From Xylaria sp. FL1777 (Eukaryota; Ascomycota; Sordariomycetes; Xylariales; Xylariaceae): a stretch of 31,631 nucleotides of DNA. Of this stretch, positions 10,864 to 20,445 are shown one piece after another (position 1 is the first letter of the stretch; every line of letters begins with the position of its first letter). The notes beneath the pieces were generated by a model. The model made no database searches. It was not told the origin of the DNA and saw only the letters and a program-made list of their open reading frames with translations. Both the position numbers and the translations under genes were made by a program. The DNA lies in assembly GCA_022578965.1 (NCBI GenBank), contig MU400853.1:1-31631 (forward strand), given 5' to 3'.

Positions 10864-13800
10864 TTAATGTGTCACCACCCGTACCGCCTGCAGGATTAAA
10901 CCGAAGAATAAGCCTCGAGCCACTTCTTCAATCTGCAGGCAGTCGAAAACACGACCCAGTGCTTCGTTGGTGGCTGACTGGCCCATGATGCCCATGAGTG
11001 CAGCGGGAACACTACTCTGAATGAACAGCTTCCGTGCCTTTTCTCGAAGCTCCTCTTTTTCCGTGGCAGTGAGGTCGGCTGGCCAGGCCTTGCGCTCCTC
11101 TTCTGTGGGTAGCGAATTTTCTCGAAGCTTGCGTATGTGTATGGCAAGACCATCGTCCGACGTGTTGGCATCAAGCAGCGAGCTCTGGATTAGTGATTGA
11201 ATAGATACTAAGGACGGGTTACCGGGTCGAAGTAGGAATGACTTCGCCGCCGTGAGCAGCGTCCTCCTAATATTCCATGCTGAAGACAAAGTATAAAGCT
11301 CAGTTATGACGGCGAAGAGAAGCTCGATCGCTACCCGCGTTTCCTGTTCAGATAATGGTGGGAAGTGTTTAACAGGTCGCCTCAGGGCACCGTTCGTTTG
11401 CAATGACCTCCCCTGTTGTTCTAGGGACGTGCGGATTGGGGAAGCAAACGAGTTGCTGAATCTCGAATTACCATCCATACTAAGCCGTGTACTGGTTGGC
11501 GAACCGTAATCATCAGTAATTTCATTGGGCGGAGGCGGCAACTTCAAATTACTAAGGCTGATTTCCGAGGGTGATCGTAAAGGTGAGCGTGCTGCTGCTG
11601 CTGCACTCGAGGCCCGACTATGTCCACGGCTGCTAGCCGCGCTCACAGACGACTTTTGTTCCCATCTATCGGCTCTGGTCGGGTGTAGAGTACTATCAAG
11701 ATCCAAGTCCGCTTGCGAACTGGGACGTCGATCCATTGGGGGTATTTTGCTAGGCTGTACAGAGACTATAGAAGATCTCTGGCTATCCAGGCTATCCCTG
11801 GACATTTTTGACCCGTTAATCGCCGGGGCGGTATCCATTCTCGGGAGAACAGGCAACGACACCGGTCGCGTACTACTTGGACTACGCGAACCGCTCCCCT
11901 GCATAGTTTGGATTTGTTGTACAGAGGCATTCGTAGATTTCTTCGGGCCCAGCCCGATGTTGCCAAAAACTCCAGTTACTCCGCCCATGACGACTTTACC
12001 GCCGTCAAGAGCTCCTTTCGGTGCGTTTTGGATAACATCCAGCATTCCTTTGCCCACAGACTCGAAAGAAAACCCACGATTGATGCCCATTTTCGGATCT
12101 TGTCCCTTATCAAGGAAGCGTTTCATAGCTTCCGACTCAGCCAAAGACTTTTCGCCACAAGCATTCCGCATATATCTCTCTAATTCACCTCGTAATGATG
12201 ACCGGGTGTGCAATCTCCAGCTCGGGAATACTGAATGCGCCTCTAGAAATGCCGTTGCGCCTGAAATGTTGGCTAGTCGTCGCAGACTCTCATGAAGACC
12301 TTCGAATTGCGTATACGTTTTCATAATCATCCAACCAGAATAATGTGAAGATGATGGCTCGATTTGCAACAGATATTCCCAGGTTGGTTTGTTTCGTAAC
12401 CGACTATTATCTGCCGTTGCGTCATCGTGGATAGTGATAGAAGCATTGTATATCGTAAGGGGAGGTGGCCCAGAAGCCTTGCCATCGTCGTCTTCTTCCT
12501 CCTTAGCTGGCGGGACCAGCTGATCGAAACTCGTAAACCCTTGAGCTGAAGAGGGTTCCTGGTTATAAACTGGCGGCGCAATTTGATTCGAAGAGTCGGT
12601 GGGCGACTTAGGAGAAATTGGAGAAGTCGATGTGTATTGAGAAGTGTTCGTCTTGTCAATTTGCAGTGAATCAGGCGCCAACTCTGAGCCCGTAGTTGAC
12701 GGGCCCAATGTCTTTACTGGGATATCCTTCGAGCTAGTGTTTATGTTTAATTCTCGCTCATTGGTTCCTTTGTGGATGTTTTGGACATTGGAAGTTTCGC
12801 TGGTGGTCAACTGTAATGCAGGTTTTGTGCTACCAGCTTCCGCGATCATTTCATTGAGTCTTTTCATTTCTTCCGTGGCTTTTTCCATCTCTTCATCAGC
12901 CTTTGATAGCTTCTTTTTATGAACCATGTCTTTCCGACGTTGTCTGTCTAGCTCATATGAGTTACGGTTGCCTTTTGATAGGCCGATATTCCCCACATTT
13001 CCATCCACATCACCAAATGCTTTCTGGTCCTGTATAGCCTCGTCAATAGCCTGAGAGAGGTCGGTTTCCCCTGATTCTAGCAGGTAGACAATCCAACCAT
13101 TGATCCATTCCGCCTTAGAACAAGTCTGTAAAGTGCCTTCGAGAATGACAGTCGATAGCACTTCTCTTAGGAAAACTCTAGCAGGATCACAATCGTAGGT
13201 CGACTTTTCCAAGAAGTCTAGTAGATCCTCCGCAACCATCTTGAATTTTGCTCCTTGCTGTCGTTGATTGAGGAGATTCGACAGCGGTGCTTCGGTATGA
13301 GTAGCCAAGTAGTTGTAGATCGCATCGGCGGCGGTCATATGACTGTCTGTGGGAAGTTCGGCATATGCAGCTGCCATCTCAGAGAAGAAGACAATGACGA
13401 TGGAACAGGAATGAGTGACAAAGTCAACGAAGGCATCGGCAGGTCGCTTGCGTCTCAGCCTGTTGGAAAAGCTTATGACGAATTGTGTGAAGACTCTACG
13501 ACACGCTAGAGGGAACGATTTATCTGAAGGTATGATTGGGCCGTACCACCAGTCAACATAGTCCCGGATAACTGCGTCGACCAATTCATATAACGCATCT
13601 CGTGTCTCAGGTTGAAAATCGTCAAAGCTCTGCGCAATTGCCATCGAATCTTTCTCCTCGTCTTGTTGGCGCTGCAACCCCAAGTCGCCGTACGTATTAT
13701 TGAGGAGGCGGTCTAAGAAGGCATGCCCCTTTTCTCCTCGAACAGCCCGCGCAACTTCGGGGTGTTGAGATTCCCATATAACAAACAATGATACACCGGC

Positions 13801-14115
13801 AAAGGCCCCAATCAGCAGTAGCCCTACCCGGCCGAGGATGAAGTATGTCACGGCAGCAAGCGCCGCAGCAATAGCACCGAACGAAGCTGGCGTAGCTGTC
13901 GAGAGAAACTGGAATATTTTGGTCGCGATATCATCGTCTTGACCAGCAGAAGGCCGGCCCGAGCCCTTCGCCAGATCTGTCTGCGAGGTCGGTGAGGACG
14001 GTGGCTCTGTATGCGCATGCTCGGAACTTGCGGTCGAAGGATTCGCATCAACGGGAGAGCGGCTCTCGGATTGGGCGGACGAACCGCCTGACAGCCTACG
14101 CCCGACGTCGGTCAT
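10864..14115 (-). CDS. Membrane-anchored sorting nexin, PXA-PX-nexin C, single exon
   Basis: 1,083 aa from an ATG at 14115, no intron needed. Order of parts: disordered Ser/Pro-rich N-terminus (1-60); two adjacent hydrophobic segments (~77-113), likely a membrane hairpin; PXA domain (~168-358, starting FQPETRDALYELVDAVI); a charged helix (~398-427); a disordered linker; PX domain (~550-670); a long Ser-rich stretch (~730-910); and a nexin C domain (~925-1080). This order resembles the Mdm1/SNX13/SNX25 group, which tethers ER to vacuole or lipid droplets, but I see no RGS domain between PXA and PX. In the PX core, KTYTQFEGLH stands where family members carry an Arg-Arg/Lys-Tyr motif, so phosphoinositide binding may be altered. 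It shares an 852-bp intergenic region with the divergent Sub1 gene. Orthology to Mdm1 itself is uncertain. Confidence 0.88.
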   Translation of the reverse strand: MTDVGRRLSGGSSAQSESRSPVDANPSTASSEHAHTEPPSSPTSQTDLAKGSGRPSAGQDDDIATKIFQFLSTATPASFGAIAAALAAVTYFILGRVGLLLIGAFAGVSLFVIWESQHPEVARAVRGEKGHAFLDRLLNNTYGDLGLQRQQDEEKDSMAIAQSFDDFQPETRDALYELVDAVIRDYVDWWYGPIIPSDKSFPLACRRVFTQFVISFSNRLRRKRPADAFVDFVTHSCSIVIVFFSEMAAAYAELPTDSHMTAADAIYNYLATHTEAPLSNLLNQRQQGAKFKMVAEDLLDFLEKSTYDCDPARVFLREVLSTVILEGTLQTCSKAEWINGWIVYLLESGETDLSQAIDEAIQDQKAFGDVDGNVGNIGLSKGNRNSYELDRQRRKDMVHKKKLSKADEEMEKATEEMKRLNEMIAEAGSTKPALQLTTSETSNVQNIHKGTNERELNINTSSKDIPVKTLGPSTTGSELAPDSLQIDKTNTSQYTSTSPISPKSPTDSSNQIAPPVYNQEPSSAQGFTSFDQLVPPAKEEEDDDGKASGPPPLTIYNASITIHDDATADNSRLRNKPTWEYLLQIEPSSSHYSGWMIMKTYTQFEGLHESLRRLANISGATAFLEAHSVFPSWRLHTRSSLRGELERYMRNACGEKSLAESEAMKRFLDKGQDPKMGINRGFSFESVGKGMLDVIQNAPKGALDGGKVVMGGVTGVFGNIGLGPKKSTNASVQQIQTMQGSGSRSPSSTRPVSLPVLPRMDTAPAINGSKMSRDSLDSQRSSIVSVQPSKIPPMDRRPSSQADLDLDSTLHPTRADRWEQKSSVSAASSRGHSRASSAAAAARSPLRSPSEISLSNLKLPPPPNEITDDYGSPTSTRLSMDGNSRFSNSFASPIRTSLEQQGRSLQTNGALRRPVKHFPPLSEQETRVAIELLFAVITELYTLSSAWNIRRTLLTAAKSFLLRPGNPSLVSIQSLIQSSLLDANTSDDGLAIHIRKLRENSLPTEEERKAWPADLTATEKEELREKARKLFIQSSVPAALMGIMGQSATNEALGRVFDCLQIEEVARGLFFGLILQAVRVVTH

Positions 14116-14967
14116 TGGTAGTCACAATTTCGATATAGACAAGATGGAAGCGTTGAGGAAAGGCGTAGACATATATTAACGCCGTGGCATGTCAAGGGTT
14201 GGTTGAGGTCGGCGACTTAGACACATTAAAACGGGATAAAGACAGTTTCCAGTTGCACGCCAATCACGAACATATGTACATGAAGAACGTGGACTTAGGA
14301 CGAGAATTGTATTTGCTTGATTTTCGCAACTTCTGGACGATATATGAACGAATGTAAGCTGTCAGAGACAAGAGAGGAAACGAAAAGAAATTGAAACAGC
14401 GGTTTGACCTTCAGGATTAATGAAGCCAAAGCACTAACACGGCGAGCTCTGGGATGATGATAAGATAGATATTACTGATGCCTACTAACAAGGAGCATGC
14501 GACCCCCTTAATTGTCTACGGGTAACTAACTTAATAGGTAATTAGTGGAGTGGGCAACCTCGAAAAGACGTTGGGTACCTAGGTACATATAGGTAAGTAA
14601 GTCCTAGATTAGGTACCTAGGTAGGTACATTTATGTTGCCACCGGCAGGTACTACCCCAGGAGGCGCTAATCTAAAATGTGACTGCCTAACCTACCTAGG
14701 TAATCAATCGCCTAGGCTGGGTACAAAGTATTTATTAATAGGTACTTACCCAGCTGTCAAGGTCGCGTCTTCAATTCTCTTTTCGGAAACCATTAAGATC
14801 AACTAGAACGCGTTAACCATACGTTCTTGGGGAGGTCACGGAACGAACCTTTGGCCTTCTCGAAAATAATACAACATCTCTTGGGTCGAAAGCCTCTTTG
14901 GTCCTCCCAAAACCTAACAGCATAATCCACCATCCTCCAATCCACTCCTCGCCTACATCACGCCAGG
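14116..14967. promoter_or_regulatory. Divergent promoter region of the sorting nexin and Sub1 genes
   Basis: 852 bp between two divergent start codons, so both promoters lie here. Visible elements: CCAAT at 14260-14264 on the nexin side, an ACGCGT (MCB-like) at 14808-14813 on the Sub1 side, and a dense run of TAGGTACCTAGGTA-type repeats at about 14570-14760. No gene is seen. Confidence 0.6.
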
Positions 14968-15637
14968 ATGGCCCGATCCAAAAAGCGCCATGTCGATGAA
15001 GAGGCCGCCTCTAGCAACGACGAAGTTGCTCAGCCAAGCAAGAAGGCGAAGACGAAGACAGCCGTTGAAGCCAACCCGGGCAAAGACGATGAGGGTAACT
15101 CGTTCTGGCCTGTATGTCCCTCGTCCCTCCCAGTCGCGGGGTTCCTTCGTTTATTAACCCACGATAGCTCAGCGCCACTCGAAGACTGGTGATACAAAAC
15201 TTCAAAGGCAAGGATTTCATCAACATCCGAGAATACTACTCCGATTCCAATGGAGGGCTCAAACCAACAAAGAAGGTTCGTCTCACCCATCACCACAAGA
15301 ATCTAGGAGGGAGGAGACGGGGGTACCTGAGATTGTGGCACATGTTGCCCTCTTGCCAGATAGTGAACAGAAGAGCTTGTTCCGATGAAGGCTGACTTTC
15401 ATCATGCAGGGCATCATGTTGACTCTCGACCAATACAATGATCTTCTCACGGCTATTCCTGCCGTCAATGCTGAACTCCAGTCGAAAGGACACGATGTAC
15501 CCGACATCTCTGCGAAGACCCCCAATGCTCCCGCGCCGAAGCCTTCGACCAAATCCCCCTCCAAGGAGCAGAAGCGAAAGAAGAAGAAAATGAACATCGA
15601 GGCTACTAGTGACGAGGAAGAGGCCGAGTCAAATTAA
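14968..15637 (+). CDS. SUB1: Sub1/PC4 transcriptional coactivator, 3 exons
   Basis: Single-stranded-DNA-binding RNA polymerase II coactivator of the nucleus. Exons 14968-15111, 15168-15275, 15410-15637 give 159 aa. Intron 1 (56 nt) has GTATGT and TAG; intron 2 (134 nt) has a less usual GTTCGT donor, a GCTGAC branch site and CAG. Both are phase 0. Residues 1-40 are acidic and basic with a KKAKTK nuclear-localisation-like run. The PC4 domain spans about 43-110: FWPLSATRRLVIQNFKGKDFINIREYY across exons 1-2, then GIMLTLDQYNDLL in exon 3. The tail is Pro/Lys-rich with a KRKKKK run and an acidic end. The only plus-strand gene here; divergent from the sorting nexin and convergent with the DUF2235 gene. 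Confidence 0.93.
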
Positions 15638-16659
15638 AATCCTATATTAAAGAAAGTCGTGACTACAAACGCGGCATCTTCCCACCGTCGTATGGTCTCC
15701 TGCACGCCCTTGACTAGGAACCTATAATATGGTGTAACCCATGACACCTTCACAACAATAGTTTTGCGCCCTTGAATGTTGCTGGCTGGCTCGGGCTATT
15801 CATTGCAAGTTGATTAGTTACACGATTCGGGACCATGGTGAAGAAGAAGGGTTACAAGTTATAACATCGCATGCAGCCCATTAACCACGACTGTCATCAT
15901 GTAGCTATTTCCCTGAATCTCACCAATGATAATGATCAGTTGATACCCATCGCTTTGTTAATAATGACAGCTGATAAAAGTTTTGTTTTCGAATGGCATA
16001 ATTTATTGCTCCGTACCTTACGGAGGATACATTTAAATTACTAGCGACTGATTAATAACCTGCTATTTAGACGTAACTATAACAAAAGCATATTATAATA
16101 TAGGTAACTAGAAGCTTGGTATTCTTTGAAGCTGCCATAACAATTTTGATATCAGCCTCGGCAGCCAATGCAAAGTACGCAGCGAACACTACATTCCGAT
16201 ACATATAAACCCTAGCGATTGCGAGGAACTTAAAACGAGTGTCTTGTTATCAATCCAATTGAATCAGAACGTAGACAACCTCAGGGAGCTGTTAGGGAAG
16301 CCAGACATATACCCACAACTTGAGTTGTTCGCACAGTTAACCTTGTCAAACAGTCATCTGAAGTTGTATACTGTTCAAATAGCTCTACCACTGACGACTG
16401 CTTCGACAATAAACACAATGGAGCAGGTGTTTACGGGCCCTGAAGTTGGTGACTATATAATATCACTTAGAAGTACCCTTTAACTCGACCCTTGTTACAT
16501 TTCATTGACAGTATTATATATAGTAACTCTTCAATCTTGGCTTGACGGTCAAGTAAGCTTTATTATTGAGTGAGAGACAGTTAAAATGTCGGCTTATCTA
16601 GTTCAACTTTCCTACCACCTCGACTATATCCTTAGGAAACCTGTTACGAAGTCCCCATC
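15638..16659. other. Intergenic between convergent genes
   Basis: 1.0 kb between the stop codons of the Sub1 gene (+) and the DUF2235 gene (-), so mainly 3' UTRs and spacer. It is AT-rich in the middle and has a short perfect inverted repeat at 16009-16025. An open frame at 16244-16483 starts at TTG and resembles no known protein. I see no RNA gene. Confidence 0.55.
16009..16025. repeat. 7-bp perfect inverted repeat (CTCCGTA-cct-TACGGAG)
   Basis: Two 7-bp arms separated by 3 bp. No T-run follows and no repeat body is visible beside it, so it may be a hairpin in the 3' region or the remnant of a small inverted-repeat element. Confidence 0.5.
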
Positions 16660-19555
16660 CTAGGGGTGCTTCCCTCCCTCATCGTCGGCGATGTTCAAAT
16701 TCGGATAACTGATTCTATAGCAGAGGGCCTCGCTCCTTTCCTCATCGGTGAGTTTCCATTGTATCGTCGCGTTGGCTATAGCTTTTGCCGCCCTTTCCGC
16801 CGCCTCCCTCGCCCTGACGGCATAGCTCTTCATTTCTTCCCAGGCATCTGTGTCCGGCGCATTGACATCCTGCAATACCTTCGCACTCTCCACCATGCGC
16901 TCGGCCGCCTCTTTGGCCTTGGAGATCTTATCTCTCCAATCATTGTCGTCGTCTCCCCTCTCACCTCTGGCACCATTGTTCTCGTTAATCATAGGAGAAA
17001 CATCTGCAGGAGGGAGTGGAGGTGGAGAATATAGTGTCTGTGCCAGAACCCCAGCAATACCGGCCAACTGTCCTGTGGCCGATTGGATGGCGCTTTGCAC
17101 ATCCTTGTCTGAGGATTCCCCGGAGGCATTGTCTTCCTTCGCCTCGTCCCCCGTCACGGTTTGCGCGACTCCAGCAACCACTTTCGCCAGAGCTCCCGTC
17201 AGCATCTCAACCGGCACCCGTCCAAATGCCCCTTTGACATCGTCCATGATAGACCAGACTTTCCTCAACGCGGCATCGTCACTGCCCTTAAACAATTCGG
17301 CTACTTCGGCCACCTTCGTCACAGTCCGGGCCGCGAACTCCAGCTCGCTTTCAGCCCCCGCGACGTTCGCCGCGGCCGTCTGCAAGCCCGCCTGGGCCGT
17401 GGCCGCCGTGGCGTCGGCCACGCGACACAGCTGGTCCGTACAGACCTCCCACTGCACCATGTCCTTCCGCGCCTGCGAGTCCGGGCTGTCTCCCTTGTCG
17501 AACCTCGCGAGCACGTCGCTCCAGTACATGACGTCCTCATCCCAGCCTCCCTTCCGCCCTTCGTTGCTCGCGTGCCACATGTCCACCTGGCTTTTCCATT
17601 CCTCCCACAGCCGCCTCTCGTTCTCGTCGTAGCTCTCCTGGGGCAGATAGTCCGCGAGCTGGTTCCGCTCGTGGTCCAGCCAGCCGAGTCTCTCGGACAG
17701 TCCCTCGAGGACCCCCTCTTTTGACCTGTATCTGAGCTCCTTCACCAGCTCTTTCACTGTGAAGTGGATTTTGAGGCCGCATTCGATGCAATCCTCCTTG
17801 TTTTCGTTTTCTTGATGTGTCGTCTGTCTCATGGCGTTTTCGAATTCCGTGATGCTGTGTTGATGCGCTGAGGCTCTTCTCTCGTCTGGGCGTGCTTTGA
17901 AGGTTGCATCGAAAATTGCGGCGACTCTTCTCTCGGCACTGTCGGTATCACTTACATGAATGGCTGTTTTAACGGTAGCCGACAGCTCCGTGTCGTTCAT
18001 CGCGCTAGCCCTTCTGGCTCTTGTGATACTGTCGTTGATTCTTCCGGTGACATCTTCGCTGACCTTTTTAGTCACATCGTCCGATTTGGCGTAATCGTAG
18101 TTAGCCCTATAAAGCTTCGCAGAAGGCCGCGTTTGCGCTGAAGTGTGCTGAGTATTTAGCTCCTGCTCATTATTCTGACCCTGTTTATCATTCGATTCTT
18201 GACGCTTAAAAGTCTTTCGGAAGTGTCTCCTACGGGATCCGCTGGACCATCCAAGCGTGATGACATGCGGTAACCACCAAACCCCCTGAAGACTCTCATT
18301 GATATTTCCTGCTAGAGTTAAGTCTATATGTCAAGAGGCTGTGTAGTTGATGTATCATACCTTTAGACCATAGTAAGTTCATAGCCACTGTCTCATCAGC
18401 CTTCCGTCCATACCACCACTTTGCGTTGGGCCGCGGAGGTTGGACCATCTGAAGGAGAGCTGCCCTATCAAAAGAGGCCTGAGAAGCTCCTTGCACCTTA
18501 GCCGCCATCCATAGCAGAGACACGGTTGACAACCCAGCATCCAGATTCCCGCCGCCAATATCCCCATGACACCCAGAGAACGCACACTGCGCCACGTTCG
18601 TTCCACGGCGAGCCCTAGTATACACCATCGGCTTGAAACTGCCTCTTCTTTCGTTGAGCGCGATAGCCAAGAACGCATTTTGGACATTCTCAGGCACCGT
18701 CTCTTTCATGAAGGAGAACTTCTTCCTCCAGCCAACGTGGCCGATAGCGCTCACGGTGTCCCATTCGGCGAGCACCGTGATCTTGACCGGGAGGGAAAAC
18801 GCCTGACTCATTTTCCTGATCTCGAGCTTCATCCTGTTCCTGTCGTCTTCTTCTTTCGCGCCCATCCATCTCTGGAATAAGACGGAGAGGAACGGCAACG
18901 TCTTCCGCTGAAGCAGGCCCACCTGGCTGATGAAATCCGCAAGACATCGGACGGTAAAAGCCCCGCGGGAAAAGCCGATGAGGATGATTTCGTCGTTTTG
19001 CGCGCCGAAGTTATAATTGTTACACAGAAAGCAGTAGGCATTCAAGATGTCCTCTTCTAACCCTATTGTGTGTCAAGCACCCGTCAGCATCCCGGTTACG
19101 ATTATAGGGGTCAATAGGGGTCATGATGTATAGTAACCTGCTCCAGTAACCCCTGAGTAGATGCTGTCTACTCTTGTCTTTAGCACCGGTTCTGAGCCTA
19201 TTCCGGCTGAGTAGTAGATCACCTGGGTGACGGGACTCGCAGGATAGTCGAGGTTGAGGCCGAATCGATCGATGGCGCGCGCAAATCTCGCTACGTTAGT
19301 CAGAGGTGCGGTAGTGCCCGAAGCATTCACCCACGTGCCGTCGCAGCAGACGAAGAGGCGTCTCTTCCCTACCTCTTCATTAATCGCCCTAAACAGCTTA
19401 GAAGTTACGTCGGGCTCATTCTCTACCCATCTTGTCTTATCAGTAAGCCCAACAAGTCTGTCGATAAGGTCATTACTGTGATCGAGGACTCCAACAAGTC
19501 CGTGCCCCTCATTGGCAGTCAGGTGCTGCTCGTGCAGCTTAGACTGAGGGTTCAT
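16660..19555 (-). CDS. DUF2235 (Tle1-like alpha/beta hydrolase) protein with long C-terminal extension, 3 exons
   Basis: Exons 19555-19138, 19062-18361, 18308-16660 give 922 aa. Introns: 75 nt (unusual GTTACT donor, TAG acceptor) and 52 nt (GTATGA, CAG). Both junctions are phase 1 and keep the frame. Residues ~70-400 are the DUF2235 domain: RRLFVCCDGTW, the nucleophile elbow GFSRG with Ser171, EWDTVSAIG with Asp241, and SGCHGDIGGG with His305, a plausible catalytic set. The domain is related to bacterial type VI phospholipase effectors of the Tle1 group; the role in fungi is unknown and an esterase or lipase activity is inferred. Exon 3 alone encodes about 549 residues: a basic stretch, a CIECG pair of cysteines, and a long Ala/Glu-rich helical, probably coiled-coil part. 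Without splicing this part looks like a separate gene. The start is the first ATG before the domain; further upstream exons are possible. It lies 0.5 kb from the RIPed block. Confidence 0.85.
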
Positions 19556-20051
19556 GGACCTTGTGCTGTGCGGCTCCTCCGGGCAGTTATGTAACTTCTA
19601 ATTATATATGCGTAGCCAAAAGGCGAAAGGGTGATCAGACAAGATGAGAAACGGATGTGGATGATTATTACAATGATTAAACATTGCTATTCACTGTCTC
19701 AGCAACTATATATACAAACACCGTGTAGAGTCTACACCATTTACACTGAAGTTCTTAGATATTTTACTTCTGGTCGGCGGTTAACAAAAAAATTGTAGAT
19801 TGGCAATTCTCTTGGAACCGCGCAGATCTGTTTACTTCACGTGTCAATTTACTTGCTGCCTGACCCAACTTCTTTAGCTGCAATGTAGTAGTCTGTGTTG
19901 CGATCCCATCCAATGAGCTGCCATGAAATTTCCACTGCGACGCGGCTTTGAAGTGCATTGGGCCACCATTCCTCACTAATCAATGTATGGGTGAGATGTG
20001 TTGGTCGAATAGATACTAGAAGAAAAACGGATGAGGGGGTGTACGGCCCGT
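19556..20051. other. Upstream region of the DUF2235 gene, up to the retroelement edge
   Basis: About 0.5 kb of unique DNA. It has a TATATATA at 19707-19714, about 155 bp upstream of the start codon, and a 15-bp palindrome at 19723-19737. The small minus-strand open frame at 19764-19976 resembles nothing known and is probably chance. Confidence 0.5.
19723..19737. promoter_or_regulatory. 15-bp palindrome in the DUF2235 promoter
   Basis: GTGTAGA-G-TCTACAC has perfect 7-bp arms around one central base, about 170 bp upstream of the start codon and next to the TATA-like run. The symmetry suits a dimeric factor. No factor is assigned. Confidence 0.35.
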
Positions 20052-20296
20052 TGTAACGGACCTGTCATACATCAATATGACGGGTTCGCCCTTGGGGTCT
20101 TGATTTGCAGGTAACAATAGGATCCTCAACGGTGGTCCGTTAGGGAAGTTTTTGAAGTACTCCTACTACTATGCATCAATAAGGGTTTTAAAGGATTAAA
20201 AGTAATAAGTATATTAATGCTTAGCAGTTATAAGAAATTAATAGCTAAAAAACTAGAACTAAATAAATAACTAAATACAGAAAATGCATAATTATA
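20052..20296 (-). repeat. LTR of copy 1 (3' LTR), half escaped RIP
   Basis: About 245 bp, aligning over its whole length with 27257-27502 and 27504-27750. The first ~110 bp keep normal GC content. Where this part has C or G the other LTRs have T or A at about 25-30 positions, with almost no other kind of change. The remaining half is as AT-rich as the other copies. Confidence 0.85.
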
Positions 20297-20339
20297 TAAA
20301 TAAAAAAAAAGTAAAAAAAGTAATAATTTTTTTTAGATT

Positions 20340-20445
20340 ATTATAAGTTTAATAAGCATTAAATTATTATAAGCTTAGTAAACTTTAAATTATTATAAGC
20401 TTAATAAGCTTTAAATTATTATAAGCTTAATAAGCTAAATAAATT
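20340..20445. repeat. 4 x 26-bp tandem repeat inside copy 1
   Basis: Units begin at 20340, 20366, 20392 and 20418 with consensus attataagcttaataagc plus tttaaatt; the last unit is 28 bp. It lies just inside the outer LTR. Units differ mainly by C/T and G/A transitions. Copy 2 has a different tandem repeat in the equivalent place. Confidence 0.8.

Noticed and set aside
11525..12295. 256-codon plus-strand open frame
   Set aside because: Antisense to the Ser-rich part of the sorting nexin; no recognisable domain.
16244..16483. 79-codon open frame in the convergent intergenic region
   Set aside because: Starts only at TTG, no ATG until late in the frame, no splice context upstream and no family resemblance.
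16850..17632. 260-codon plus-strand open frame
   Set aside because: Antisense to exon 3 of the DUF2235 gene, Ser/Ala-rich, no domain.
16660..18075. Exon 3 of DUF2235 as an independent gene
   Set aside because: The frame has no ATG at its apparent start (GTG) and continues upstream in frame to a good CAG acceptor at 18309, joining exon 2 in phase.
19764..19976. 70-codon minus-strand open frame upstream of DUF2235
   Set aside because: No known motif and no clear splice join to the DUF2235 exon; probably chance.
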